A stretch of 64,000 bases of DNA from UBA6522 sp965262365 (GCA_965262365.1 OZ253541.1:5518001-5582000); one strand, 5' to 3'. Counted from the stretch's first letter, positions 25,868 through 34,209 are shown. Numbers and translations are program-made. Notes: generated from the letters alone by a model not told the origin.

Positions 25868-25934
25868 CGTCGTAAGGTCCTCTCATCAGCGCAAATACCA
25901 CCTTACAACCCTGTCCGAATTTTGGGGACCACTT

Positions 25935-26222
25935 CTCTTTGGGACGCTCAGGGACGCTGAGCCGCCGGATTTCCCACTGCGCGTCGGCGTGGGCGCGGCA
26001 CTTGCAGCGGAGCAGCCGTTCGTGGACGTGAACCGCGACAACGCGGGGACGGGCAATCCGCTGCTCCCGGTCGCCCGCGACAGGGCGGCGAAAAAGGAAC
26101 TGAAGTCCCGCATGCTGACCAACCTATACAATGCATGCTCGCAGTTTCTCGCAGATGCCAATACTGTGCTTGATGCCGCCGTGGCGGTAGCTTCAAGATG
26201 GGATGTCAGCATCTCGGAATAA
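25935..26222 (+). pseudogene. Detached C-terminus of an MmeI-like protein (copy 3)
   Basis: The tail reads PVARDRAAKKELKSRMLTNL, YNACSQFLADANTVLDAAVA and SISE-stop, matching 15370-15520 and 19780-19950. Upstream of PVARD the sequence is already garbled. It begins directly at the edge of the IS3-type element and carries about 60 recognisable residues. Confidence 0.65.
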
Positions 26223-26372
26223 TCCGCATTGCATGTGCTGACGGATTTGAATGCGGCCCGATGCGCAGGTCAATCCTGTTTTCAAGGTAATCAAATGCGG
26301 TTTTTTTCATGTCGATGGTCGAACTCTCGTCCGGCATCGTTGACCCGTCGCTGAATGAACGAGGAGGCCGTG

Positions 26373-26924
26373 ATGGATAGACCGCAACAGTTGTGGCGTT
26401 ACGAAGAAAACCATGAGGAGATTTCATCTTGGCTCGACGGATGGCTGAATCACCAAGCGTCTCCGATCAAGATATTGGCTTGGGCTTGGTTCTACGGTGA
26501 AGCCGAAGGAGATTCTGGCTGGACACGGGACCGGGAACTGTCGCAGTGGATTGAGGCATCAAAGACCTATTGGCACGCATGGGAGGGTATAAAGTATCTT
26601 TTGACGACGCTGCGGAAGTGCAATCAACCGTTGCCTGTCGCACTGGTACAGTGGGCGCTGGATGTCGCAGACGGAACCCGAAGGGCGCCGAAAAGAAGTA
26701 GAGGACGCGACGGGACGCAATATGGTATTCGTAACAAATCGATGGTAACTGCCATATGGATGCTTCAGTCTGGGGGGCTTCCGGCTACATCAAATACGGG
26801 CATATCCGCGTGCCACGTCGTGGCCGAAATACTGAACCTGTCTTACGAGGCCGTACGCACTGTTTGGCAGAAAAACAAGGAGATGACATTGGAAGATTAC
26901 CTTCGAGTGGACCGAGGATTCTGA
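26373..26924 (+). CDS. 183-aa hypothetical protein
   Basis: ATG 26373 has a strong AGGAGG upstream. The protein is Trp-rich and helical (EEISSWLDGWLNHQASPIKI, WTRDRELSQWIEASKTYWHA), with a C-terminal helix-turn-helix-like ILNLSYEAVRTVWQKNKEM. It stands alone between the MmeI fragment and the integrases. I do not recognise the family. The DNA has lower GC than the modules, suggesting separate acquisition. Confidence 0.55.
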   Translation: MDRPQQLWRYEENHEEISSWLDGWLNHQASPIKILAWAWFYGEAEGDSGWTRDRELSQWIEASKTYWHAWEGIKYLLTTLRKCNQPLPVALVQWALDVADGTRRAPKRSRGRDGTQYGIRNKSMVTAIWMLQSGGLPATSNTGISACHVVAEILNLSYEAVRTVWQKNKEMTLEDYLRVDRGF

Positions 26925-27031
26925 CTCCAATGGCAATTCGCGCCAGCGGTATGTATTACCTGTCTTGTTCTTGTGATGGTCGTGCAGCATAGGGAACGGA
27001 GTGCGACCGAAGCGCCAAATGCGACTCTGAA

Positions 27032-28240
27032 TCAGAACAAAGCGGTACGCTTGCCGCAAATGCAGCAGTGGGAAGGCGGTAGTGCGCTTTCATGGCCCAT
27101 CGCCTTGGCAATCAAGCCTCCGACCTTGTTCGCCGCCGCGACGAGGTGCCGGTCGGCAAGGTGAGCATACCCCGCGGTGGTCTCGTGGCGCCGGTGACCG
27201 AGCAGCCTGCCCACCAGCGGCAGGTTCTCGCCGGACATGACAGCGTGACTTGCCGCGGTGTGGCGCAAGTCGTGGAGGCGCAGCCTGCCGAGCTTTGCGT
27301 CCGCGCGAACGGTGTGCCAGCATGCGACGATGTTGTAGGGAGAACGCCGAGCGGCGTTCTTCGGGAACAGGAACCCATCCTTGCGTCGGGGACCCGGCAA
27401 TGCATCCACGATGGCCCGCGCGGACGCGCCGAGCGGTACCGAGCGCGGGCCGGTCTTGGAATCGGGAAGTTGGATCGCGTTCTTTTGCATGTCGCGCCAG
27501 CGCAGGTTGAGCACTTCGCTGCGGCGGCAGCCGGTGAGCGCCAGCAGCCGGATCGCGGCGACGGCCTCCGGCCAGCGGGCCTCGCGAGCGTCGAGGGCCT
27601 TCCCGAGCCGCGCCAGCTGGTCGCGGTCCAAGAACCGAGCGATGTTGCGCTTGGGGTTTTTCTTGATGCCGAGACAGGGATTCGTGCCGCGCTCCCGAAA
27701 ACCCCATTCCTCGGCCCGATACATCATCGAACGCAGGATCTCGAACGCGCGGTTGGCCGCGCCGGGCTTGTCCCGGCTTGCGGCATCGAACCACGCGGAC
27801 ACGTCCTCCGGGGCGACCCGATCCACAGGCATGCGGCCGAAGGCCGGCAGGATGCGGGCCTTGAGATAGATGCGCACGGTCTTGCGGCCCGAGGGTTTCC
27901 AGTAGGGATCGCACCGGCGCAGGTATTCGTCGGCCAATGCCTTCACCGTCCGGGTCCGTTTTTCCCGAAGGATGTCGTCGGCGGGATTGGCGCCCGCGCG
28001 GATGCGTTGGAGCAGTTCGCGGGCGCGCCGCCGCGCGCGGGCCAGGCTCATCTCCCCGTAGCGGGCGATGACCAAGCGGCGGCTCCTGCCCTCGATACGG
28101 GCCTGCACGATCCAGACCTTGCGGCCGGAAGGGTGGATGCGCAACCCGAACCCGGGCAGGCCCTTGTCGAAAAGGATGGTGTCTTTGTCGCCGGCCTTGC
28201 TCTCGCGGGCCAACCGAGCGGAAAGTTCAACTCTTGGCAT
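27032..28240 (-). CDS. Tyrosine integrase 1 (DUF4102-type N-terminus)
   Basis: 402 residues from ATG 28240. The N-terminal arm-binding domain has LPGFGLRIHPSGRKVWIVQA; the core-binding domain has EYLRRCDPYWKPSGRKTV. Catalytic motifs: Arg I in LTGCRRSEVLNLRW, HDLRHTAAS, LGHRRHETT and the Tyr in AGYAHL. The ATG lies inside the end of integrase 2 (14-bp overlap), so the two are coupled. This type integrates islands at tRNA or other sites; no att core could be proven. Confidence 0.92.
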   Translation of the reverse strand: MPRVELSARLARESKAGDKDTILFDKGLPGFGLRIHPSGRKVWIVQARIEGRSRRLVIARYGEMSLARARRRARELLQRIRAGANPADDILREKRTRTVKALADEYLRRCDPYWKPSGRKTVRIYLKARILPAFGRMPVDRVAPEDVSAWFDAASRDKPGAANRAFEILRSMMYRAEEWGFRERGTNPCLGIKKNPKRNIARFLDRDQLARLGKALDAREARWPEAVAAIRLLALTGCRRSEVLNLRWRDMQKNAIQLPDSKTGPRSVPLGASARAIVDALPGPRRKDGFLFPKNAARRSPYNIVACWHTVRADAKLGRLRLHDLRHTAASHAVMSGENLPLVGRLLGHRRHETTAGYAHLADRHLVAAANKVGGLIAKAMGHESALPPSHCCICGKRTALF

Positions 28241-29417
28241 GACGGGTCCTCCGTTTGCGGTTCCGGGTCCTTCCGTCAAGCGCTGCGCTCAGTCGCGCCG
28301 AAACGCGGTCAGCGGCCTCTGTCACGGACTGGTCGGACAGGTGCACGTATCGCTCGGTCGTCTCGACCAGCGCATGACCGAGCAGCTTGGCAATGGTCAC
28401 CATGTCCACTCCGTTCATGGCGGCGACCGAAGCCCAGGTGTGGCGCAGGTCGTGAAGCCGCACGCCCGGCAGTCCCGCCTCGATACGGATGCGGTTCCAA
28501 TGGAACTTAATGTTGTCGATCGGTTGCGTCGGCGGGCGGGCTGGGAAGAGATACGGGCAATCGTCGCAATAGCGCGGTATGGCGTCGATGACGGCCCGCG
28601 CGGCGCCCGACAGCCAGACCGTGCGCGGCCCGGACTTGGAATCGGGGAGGAAGATGCGCTTGCATTTAATCCACTCCCATTCGAGCGACCGGATTTCGCC
28701 AACACGGCAGCCGGTTAGCATCAGCAGCCGGACAATGGCAACGACGTTGGGACACCAGAACTCGTCGCGGATGAGCACGGCGTTGAGGCGGGCCATCTCC
28801 TCCGTCGACAAGAACCGTTCCTTGGGCTTCATCCGGTAGCGGCGCGTGTTCTTGCAGGGGTTGGTGTTGTGAGCGCGGTAGCCCCAGCGCTCGGCCATCC
28901 GCATCATGACGGACAGGACCGGCATGGAACGATTGGCGACCCCGGGCCTTTCGCTCATGGAGGCGAACCATTCCTTGACCTGTTCGGTCGTGATAGCGTC
29001 CACGGTCGTATCGCCGAAGGTGGGCAGGATGTACTTGCGCACGATGCGGGTGTTGGTTTCCCTGGTCCGAGGTTTCCAGCGATGGGCCTGGCGGTCGAGG
29101 AACTCCTCGGCAAAGGCGGTCATCGGGTGTTCCGGCGTGCGGGAGCCGATGCCTACCTTGGCCGGTTCGTTGAAGTTGGCGATCAGCCTGCGGGCTTCGC
29201 GGCGGGCTTGCGGGACAGTCAGGGTTGCGGCATCGCCGAGGTTGGCGTAGCGTCGTCGCCCGTGCACGGCGCGCTCCAGGGTGTAGGTGCGCGTCCCGGT
29301 TGGAAGAACCCGAAGGATCAGTCCGGTGACCACGTCGTCGCGGATGTCGAAGCGCTTTGAGCGGGGTCTGGCGGCGCGGACGCGCCGGGCGAAGGTGGAT
29401 TTCGGTTTGTCGGTCAT
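28227..29417 (-). CDS. Tyrosine integrase 2
   Basis: 396 residues. It is paralogous to integrase 1 but clearly diverged: LTGCRVGEIRSLEW, HDLRHTWASVA, LGHALVETTERYVHL. All catalytic R-H-R-H-Y positions are present. The N-terminal domain (GLILRVLPTGTRTYTLERAV) is shortened. It is the upstream gene of the overlapping pair and reads leftward, toward integrase 1. Two different active-looking recombinases in one operon suggest a paired recombinase mechanism or nested elements. Confidence 0.92.
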   Translation of the reverse strand: MTDKPKSTFARRVRAARPRSKRFDIRDDVVTGLILRVLPTGTRTYTLERAVHGRRRYANLGDAATLTVPQARREARRLIANFNEPAKVGIGSRTPEHPMTAFAEEFLDRQAHRWKPRTRETNTRIVRKYILPTFGDTTVDAITTEQVKEWFASMSERPGVANRSMPVLSVMMRMAERWGYRAHNTNPCKNTRRYRMKPKERFLSTEEMARLNAVLIRDEFWCPNVVAIVRLLMLTGCRVGEIRSLEWEWIKCKRIFLPDSKSGPRTVWLSGAARAVIDAIPRYCDDCPYLFPARPPTQPIDNIKFHWNRIRIEAGLPGVRLHDLRHTWASVAAMNGVDMVTIAKLLGHALVETTERYVHLSDQSVTEAADRVSARLSAALDGRTRNRKRRTRHAKS

Positions 29418-30373
29418 AATGGCGGCTCCTTGTCAGGGCCGCCCGGCTGAGGCGTAGTACAGGAAGCAGCCGCGGCGGCGTTTTTGCCAGGAAGCCGCGT
29501 GAGGGCGGGGAACCGCTCAGGCCGTAAGTCACTGACATTACGGGAGTTTCCGTCCGGTAATGCGACCACGGACGCTGGCGGGAAGGGCATCAACGATGCG
29601 TCGGGTGTGAGAGCCAAGCCTGCCTCGGGCAGTGAGACAGGCCAAATATCCAAACACACCGACTTGGGCCAGAGGCCGCGCCGTTACGGCGATTGGGAGC
29701 CGTGGCGGCGATTGAGCGAGGTTCCCGTTCCGCGGCCAGGCGCGCGTCCCGAATTCCTTGTACCGGGTTCTAGGTAACAGAATTGCGCGCCTGGCGCAAG
29801 CCGGGGGCGCAGAACTTCACTCATTCCGCACCGAGGTTTTTTCGGGAGGACGGTGAAGCGGTGACATCCAATCTGTCGGCATCGAGTTGACGGTCACATG
29901 TTACCGCTCCGCATTCGCGTGGAAATCACATGTTACCTGTCCGCACCGAGGTGGCGGACCGACATCGAGCGTGACGGAGTGCATGGGAATCGCGGGCGCG
30001 ATTGAAAGCGCGAGGTTGGGAGGTGTCGCGAGGCGGCCGCGTGGGCGGACGCGGCCGGGCGACGGGAAGGAAGACGGTGATCGTTCGCGAAGGCGAAGGC
30101 CGGCGAGGCGGTGTGCGATGGCAATGAGCGCGGCGCGCAGCGCCAACTCGAGCCGTCCCGGCGGTGGAAGCAACGCGGTGGCGAAGCCGTGCACCGCAGC
30201 GATCTCGACAACGCGATGGCGCAGTCCGCGAAGCGGCGAGCCGACGATCCTGGAACGAGTCGGCGACATCGACGCTGGGCAATCGCCGGCTTTCAGCGAC
30301 ATCGCGAAACTGGCGGTGTTGTCGTTCAGCGAGAACCGATGGAACCGATTGGCCGGCGCCGAAGGCGACGTGC
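29418..30373. other. 956-bp non-coding region upstream of the integrases
   Basis: No convincing gene in any frame. It contains the putative left edge of module B (from 29597), two TCACATGTTACC direct repeats (29894-29937), and 29990-30130, which resembles the GC-rich hairpin tract at 3756-3907 past module A. It probably holds the integrase promoter, and possibly an att site or origin. Confidence 0.5.
29894..29937. repeat. Two TCACATGTTACC direct repeats, 32 bp apart
   Basis: TCACATGTTACC occurs at 29894-29905 and 29926-29937, each followed by a ctCCGCA/gtCCGCA-like tail. The 32-bp period is close to three helical turns, so one protein could bind both on the same face. The site is about 480 bp upstream of the integrase operon and beside module B. 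Confidence 0.6.
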
Positions 30374-30601
30374 TCATAGGAAAGGGTGCGAAGCGAGTCT
30401 TTCTTCGGTCACGTTACGAATGAGCGAGCGGTCGTGAACGCGCACAAAGCTCCGTGGATCGTCGTCGAGGATTACGAGGAAGTAGAACTTGCCGGAATTG
30501 AGAATATCGGGATGGCGAAACACCTCGCCGACGAAGTCGCCGTCTTCGTCGTGGATGTTGGCCTGGTCGGAGGCGATTCGCTTGAAGGTCACGCGGGACA
30601 T
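30374..30601 (-). CDS. 75-aa conserved module protein (module B)
   Basis: Start ATG 30601 (MSRVTFKRIASDQANIHDED), with CCAGGAG upstream. It aligns end to end with the module A copy (3908-4135), sharing EVFRHPDILNSGKFYFLV and DRSLIRN. Unknown function; conservation in two modules with different flanks argues it is translated. Confidence 0.65.
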   Translation of the reverse strand: MSRVTFKRIASDQANIHDEDGDFVGEVFRHPDILNSGKFYFLVILDDDPRSFVRVHDRSLIRNVTEERLASHPFL

Positions 30602-30639
30602 GATCTTGCTCCTGGTGTTGGGTCGTGAGCCGTTGGTCG

Positions 30640-30685
30640 GTGAAGCAGCAGCGACTCTCTCTCGATCGCCGCGCGGTTCACTCAC
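30640..30685 (-). promoter_or_regulatory. CTCTCTC-loop leader hairpin (module B)
   Basis: GTGAA (30640-30644) pairs with TTCAC (30677-30681) around a CTCTCTCTCGATCG tract. Bases 30653-30685 are identical to 4179-4211 in module A. It is the leader of the 75-aa gene and lies downstream of a strong terminator, so it probably begins a separate transcript. Confidence 0.6.
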
Positions 30686-30737
30686 CTGTAGCCTGACACT
30701 CGCCCGGATTGAGTGCACGGCGCCGGAGAGCTCGACC

Positions 30738-30780
30738 AAAAAAAGCGGGCGCGCGTCGCCGTAGCGGCGACACGGCCCGC
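30738..30780 (-). terminator. Rho-independent terminator after the module B SLOG gene
   Basis: On the minus strand the stem GCGGGCCGTGTCGCCGC folds against GCGGCGACGCGCGCCCGC-like bases and is followed by seven T. It lies 18-60 nt past the SLOG stop at 30798. It is the clearest terminator in the window and ends the main leftward transcript. Confidence 0.88.
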
Positions 30781-30797
30781 GAGGTGGAGGTCGTGGG

Positions 30798-31721
30798 TCA
30801 GGCGGCGCATTGTATGCGCTGTACCGGTATGCCCAATTGCTGAGCCTTGTCGACGAGGTTTTCAGATATCCCGGAACCGGGGAAGCTGATGAGGCCCTTG
30901 GGCAGCAGTCTCAGCAGTTCGTCGTTGCGCCGGAACGGCGCGGCCTTGCCGTGGGCGTTCCAGTCCGGCCGGCACACGACCTGGTGCACGCCCTTGGACT
31001 CGGCCCAGCGGGACGCAAGCTTTTCAGCGCCCGGTCCACCACCGTGCACGAGGACCATGTCGGGGTACTTGTTGCGCACGTTGTCGAGTGCGCCGAAGAT
31101 CCGGTTGGCGTCCTCGACGGGCTTGGAGCCGGTGACGGCCACCAGCGTACCCTGTGGCAGGTGCGCCTTCGTCTTCTCGTTCTCTCGCGCCCGGAGGAAG
31201 TCCCGCGCATCGATCGCGGCTGAGGTCAGTTGCGACGTGCGGGATGTGTGCGAGCCGTGCCTCGGACGCCAGGTGTTCCCGGTGTCCGAGCGGTAACGCT
31301 CGGCCGCCGCATCCCGCAGCTGCTCGAAGGCGTCCCGCCTGTCGCCGAGGTGCTGCGCGCGCTCGATCACCCGTTCCAGTTCCCAGGCCTGGACTTCGGA
31401 GCCGTCCTGAGCGGACTGCAGGTCCCTGAGCTTCGGGGAGAGCTTGTCGACGGTGCGGTCCAGCCGCACCGTCTGCATGTGCAGCGTGTTGACGAAGCCC
31501 CACAGCAGCGATTCGCGTTCGTCGGCGAACTGGGTGCCGTCGGGGGCGATGTCGTCCACGATGGTGTCCAGAATCGTCTCGAGGCCCGCCAGGGCCTCGT
31601 CGTGATCCCAGATCGCTCTTGTGTCGGGCTCGCCCCTGGCGGGTCCGCCGCCGAAGCGTTCCAGGTTCTCGCAGATGACGGCTGTGGGGGAGAGGTTGAG
31701 TTGGTGTACTTGCGCATTCAT
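30798..31721 (-). CDS. SLOG-fold protein (DUF2493/YspA-like), module B
   Basis: 307 residues from ATG 31721, with AGGAG 9-13 nt upstream. It is paralogous to 4319-5236 along its whole length. The DUF2493 part has TLVAVTGSKPVEDAN, VLVHGGGPGAEKLASRWAE and LISFPGSGISENLVDKA. The helical N-terminal part (LWGFVNTLHMQTVRLDR) is more conserved than expected for a linker, so it probably has its own role. A terminator follows directly. Confidence 0.8.
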   Translation of the reverse strand: MNAQVHQLNLSPTAVICENLERFGGGPARGEPDTRAIWDHDEALAGLETILDTIVDDIAPDGTQFADERESLLWGFVNTLHMQTVRLDRTVDKLSPKLRDLQSAQDGSEVQAWELERVIERAQHLGDRRDAFEQLRDAAAERYRSDTGNTWRPRHGSHTSRTSQLTSAAIDARDFLRARENEKTKAHLPQGTLVAVTGSKPVEDANRIFGALDNVRNKYPDMVLVHGGGPGAEKLASRWAESKGVHQVVCRPDWNAHGKAAPFRRNDELLRLLPKGLISFPGSGISENLVDKAQQLGIPVQRIQCAA

Positions 31722-31789
31722 GTCTTTGAACTCCTGTGTTGGATGAAGTGCTGTGTCCGATCTCTCGCAGATCGGTATGTTCATGAAAT

Positions 31790-31855
31790 CAGGCGCAGTC
31801 ACCCGAAGGGCCGAAGCGCAGCGCAGGACCCGGCTCTTGCCGGGTTGACCGCCTG
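31790..31855 (-). ncRNA. Candidate three-way-junction leader RNA of the SLOG gene (module B)
   Basis: CAGGCG (31790-31795) pairs with CGCCTG (31850-31855), GTCA (31798-31801) with TGAC (31846-31849), and inside ACCCGGC pairs with GCCGGGT (31828-31845, TCTT loop). A small CCCGAAGGG arm forms the third helix. The module A version keeps the outer helices but has different paired bases in the inner arm, which is covariation. Confidence 0.5.
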
Positions 31856-32115
31856 GTAGCGTGGACATGCCTATCGGAGAGAGATCCGTCCGCCGCGCCG
31901 GGAGGCCCCTGGGAGGGCGCGCGAAAATGCAAGGCGCGTGCCGGATGGGTTCTGCGCTTGCGCAGGTTCCATCGGGCGTCGCGGCTTGCTCGCGTGCCCG
32001 GAAGGGGCCGGCCGGCGAATCAGGCGGACACCGACTCAGGGAGGGGTGACAGGGGAGGCGCTCCTCCCCTTCTCCTTCAGACGGTTCACTAGCGTGCAGC
32101 GAGTGAACTCCGACT

Positions 32116-33144
32116 TCATGATTCACGAGCCAATCCCAGCGGCGCGAGCCGTGCGGCCAGGTGTTCGGGGCCGTGCACCACGATATCGTTGTTGAAATCG
32201 TTCCCTGCGGGAAGCAGGACAGCCGTGGCGATGCCGAGCCGTGTGCAACGCAGTTGCAACCGGCGAGAAGCGCGCTCGCCGGCTTCGTCGCGGTCCTGCG
32301 CGATAACGAGCCGGGTGATGTGCTTCGGCGGCATGAACGCACCGAGGCTGCCGGCGGACAGCGCCGCGGCCGCCACCGTGTCGGGCGGGGCTGCGCCCTG
32401 CAAGGGACTTGCACCCTGCAAGGGGGCGCCCGGCAGGACCGTGACCACGGACAGCACCGTTTCGATCCCCTCGCCCACCAGCAGCGTGGCGGCGGTGGCC
32501 GGTTCGCCGAACCGCACGGCGCAGCCGTGGATCTTGCCGAGCGCCTTGCGCGGTCGCCTCACCGGGGCCTGCCTGGGATGCAGCGTGTCGAGCCAGGTGC
32601 GCTGAATGCCTTGCAGATCGCCGACATCGTCGGTGACCGCCGCGATCATGGCCGGGTACCGTGACCAGCGTCCCGAGGCGTGCCTGTAGGGCAAGGCGTC
32701 GTGGAATCTCAGCGCCGGGAAACGGCAGCGATCGATGCGCCGCGCGCGCAAATAATCTTCGCCGCGGGTATTGTCGATGGGCCGGCAGCGGTCCCAGAGA
32801 TTGCGGGCCGCGGCGACGCGGTCATAGGATTCGCCGTGAGGTTTTTCAGGCGGGAGGGGTTGGGCCAGGAACCGGCGGGCTTCGGCGAGTGCCTCGCGCA
32901 GCGAGCGCGCGCCGGTGGCGATGCGGATGAGGTCCAGCAGATCCCCGTGCTCCCCGGTATTGGCATCCTGCCAGCGCCCGGGCGTGCCCGGCGGGGACAG
33001 GCGCACGAACAGCGACCGGCCGGTCGCGCCGCGCACGTCGCCGGCGCACCAGTAACGTCCGCTGCGATTGCCGTAAGGCAAATAACGGCGACACACGGCT
33101 TCTGCCCGCGCCGCGAGCGCGGCGGCGGTGTCGGCTGCGTTCAT
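32116..33144 (-). CDS. Toprim-domain protein, primase-like, module B
   Basis: 342 residues from ATG 33144, the same start as its paralogue (MNA-DTAAALAA). Toprim motifs: LLVGEGIETVLSVV and LVIAQDRDEAGERASRRL. Compared with module A it carries an extra LQGASPLQGA-type insert where an 18-nt repeat entered the gene in frame (32393-32428). The N-terminal RYWCAGDVRGATGRSLFVRL block is conserved. Likely element priming/replication function. Confidence 0.75.
   Translation of the reverse strand: MNAADTAAALAARAEAVCRRYLPYGNRSGRYWCAGDVRGATGRSLFVRLSPPGTPGRWQDANTGEHGDLLDLIRIATGARSLREALAEARRFLAQPLPPEKPHGESYDRVAAARNLWDRCRPIDNTRGEDYLRARRIDRCRFPALRFHDALPYRHASGRWSRYPAMIAAVTDDVGDLQGIQRTWLDTLHPRQAPVRRPRKALGKIHGCAVRFGEPATAATLLVGEGIETVLSVVTVLPGAPLQGASPLQGAAPPDTVAAAALSAGSLGAFMPPKHITRLVIAQDRDEAGERASRRLQLRCTRLGIATAVLLPAGNDFNNDIVVHGPEHLAARLAPLGLARES
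32393..32428. repeat. Two 18-nt repeats inside the Toprim gene (module B)
   Basis: On the minus strand the unit reads GCAAGTCCCTTGCAGGGC, tandemly with a partial copy. It encodes the PLQGASPLQGA insert absent from module A. The same unit occurs in the gene's leader at 33149-33190, so the repeat has spread locally. Confidence 0.65.
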
Positions 33145-33148
33145 GGGT

Positions 33149-33190
33149 TTGCACCCTGCAAGGGGCTTGCGTCCTGCAAAGGGCTTGCGC
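33149..33190. repeat. Two 18-nt repeats in the Toprim leader (module B)
   Basis: Minus-strand units GCAAGCCCTTTGCAGGAC and GCAAGCCCCTTGCAGGGT sit 5-46 nt upstream of the Toprim start, over the ribosome-binding region. They match the copies inside the same gene. Each unit is a small hairpin-forming palindrome (CCCTTGCAGGG). Confidence 0.65.
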
Positions 33191-33274
33191 CCGGCAGCAT
33201 GTGCGTCGACGCGGTGGGTGTGGGCCGGGACGATGAGGCGATCATTGGGAGTCTGCTCTCCGCAGGAGGGAATT

Positions 33275-33309
33275 GCCCCGGTTCAGGCCGGACTCGACCT
33301 CCTCGGGGC
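33275..33309 (-). promoter_or_regulatory. Nested hairpin in the leader of the Toprim gene (module B)
   Basis: GCCCCG (33275-33280) pairs with CGGGGC (33304-33309). The inner arm AGGCCG/CGACCT carries the string GGACTCGACC also found in module A (6586-6622). It is separated from the start codon by the 18-nt repeats. Confidence 0.45.
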
Positions 33310-33391
33310 GTGCGGCGGAGAGGCGGCGCAGCACGGTGACATGCGGGGCGACAAAGCGAGCGTCGGGTCGTCAGTGGGCTACATGACGACA

Positions 33392-33427
33392 GGCCGACTC
33401 CCGCCCGAAAAGGGACGGAAGCCGGCC
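33392..33427 (-). other. Long hairpin between ssb and the Toprim gene (module B)
   Basis: Fifteen-base arms (GGCCGACTCCCG... / ...GGAAGCCGGCC). Three plus-strand mismatches become G.U pairs on the minus-strand RNA. It is followed on the transcript by CATGTAGCC, as in module A (6713-6745), although the stem sequence differs. Confidence 0.5.
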
Positions 33428-33451
33428 TGCGAGGCACGGACGATCAGATGA

Positions 33452-33895
33452 TCAGAACGGGACGACTTGCGAGCTCTCGTCCTGGGCCGCGGGCGCCTGC
33501 GCGGACTCGGCGGCATCTTCCGACGCGCCGGAGCCGTTGGACCCGTTGGCGCGATCGAGGAACTGGACCCGGCCGCCCGGGGCGAGCAGGATCTCGGTGG
33601 AGAACCGGTCGGACTCCTCCTCGTCCTTGCGCCAGCGAGGCGTCTGCAGCTTGCCGGACACGTAGACCAGCCGGCCCTTCTTCGCGTGGCGCTCCAGCAT
33701 GTCGATCAGGCCGGGCTGGAACGAAACGACCCTGTGCCATTCCGTCCGTTCCTGGCGCTCGCCGGAATTTCTGTCCAGAAAGCTCTCGTCGGTCGCGATA
33801 CTCAAATTCGCGACGCGGCCTCCACTGACCAAGTGGTTGATTGTGACGTCGGCGCCGAGGCGGCCGATGACTTCTGCGCGGTTCAGACCAAACAT
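33452..33895 (-). CDS. ssb: Single-stranded DNA-binding protein, module B
   Basis: 147 residues, MFGLNRAEVIGRLGADVTIN start. The OB-fold is nearly identical to the module A SSB through FSTEILLAPGGRVQFLDR. The linker differs, and the tip reads SSQVVPF: the final PF is kept but the acidic residues usually next to it are lost or moved (QDES). This may weaken partner recruitment. Confidence 0.92.
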   Translation of the reverse strand: MFGLNRAEVIGRLGADVTINHLVSGGRVANLSIATDESFLDRNSGERQERTEWHRVVSFQPGLIDMLERHAKKGRLVYVSGKLQTPRWRKDEEESDRFSTEILLAPGGRVQFLDRANGSNGSGASEDAAESAQAPAAQDESSQVVPF

Positions 33896-33934
33896 TGGAA
33901 ATCTCCTTGGTACAAGTTAATGACAACGATGAAC

Positions 33935-33971
33935 GAACCGGAATCCTTCTCTCTCGATCCGGACCCGGTTC
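33935..33971 (-). promoter_or_regulatory. Leader hairpin of ssb (module B)
   Basis: GAACCGG (33935-33941) pairs perfectly with CCGGTTC (33965-33971) around a CTTCTCTCTCGATCC loop. The module A version has one G.U. It belongs to the CTCTCTC-loop leader family. Confidence 0.5.
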
Positions 33972-33996
33972 ACTTCTCCTCAAGCCTCCTTCACTC

Positions 33997-34209
33997 CTAT
34001 CCGCCGTGGCCGGACCGCTCGGCGACGATGGCCCGCGCCACGTGACCCGAGAGCCCCAGCTCTGCAAGCAGCGATTCGGGCGCGCTCACGCGCGGACCCT
34101 CGGCAACGGCAGGTTCGGACACGAGCGCGTCGGCGACGGATTCCGTTTGGGGCGGCGTGTTGAAATCGAGGGGGACGGTTTGGGGTGTATCGAACGAAGC
34201 TGGGTACAT
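33997..34209 (-). CDS. 70-aa module protein of unknown function (module B)
   Basis: Starts MYPASFDTPQTVPLDFN and shares TESVADALVSEPA and PESLLAELGL with 7344-7553; the last 15 residues differ. It lies just upstream of ssb. Unknown function. Confidence 0.6.
   Translation of the reverse strand: MYPASFDTPQTVPLDFNTPPQTESVADALVSEPAVAEGPRVSAPESLLAELGLSGHVARAIVAERSGHGG

Larger units (their letters stand above)
24296..25931 (-). mobile_element. IS3-family insertion sequence, complete
   Basis: Related ends face inward: right end TGGTCCCCAAAATTCGGACA (minus strand, from 25931) and left end TGGACCCCAATCGTTGGACA (plus strand, from 24296), each followed by a TTGnnn...AAGGTGGTAT block. The element holds orfA and orfB. 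The 440 bp between the left end and orfB (24296-24734) is non-coding and unusually long for this family. No clean target duplication is visible. It sits between the GyrI-like relic and an MmeI C-terminal fragment. Confidence 0.75.

Noticed and set aside
30111..30437. Open frames on the plus strand past module B, including a 178-codon one from 29887
   Set aside because: Low-complexity Arg/Gly/Ser composition, no ribosome-binding site, and homology of the DNA to the non-coding tract near module A.
31722..32414. N-terminal extension of the module B SLOG gene by about 230 codons
   Set aside because: It overlaps the structured leader and the Toprim gene, and ATG 31721 has a ribosome-binding site and a matching paralogue start.
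32393..33190. The 18-nt repeats as a CRISPR-like array
   Set aside because: Units are tandem without unique spacers of regular length, and two lie in frame within a gene.
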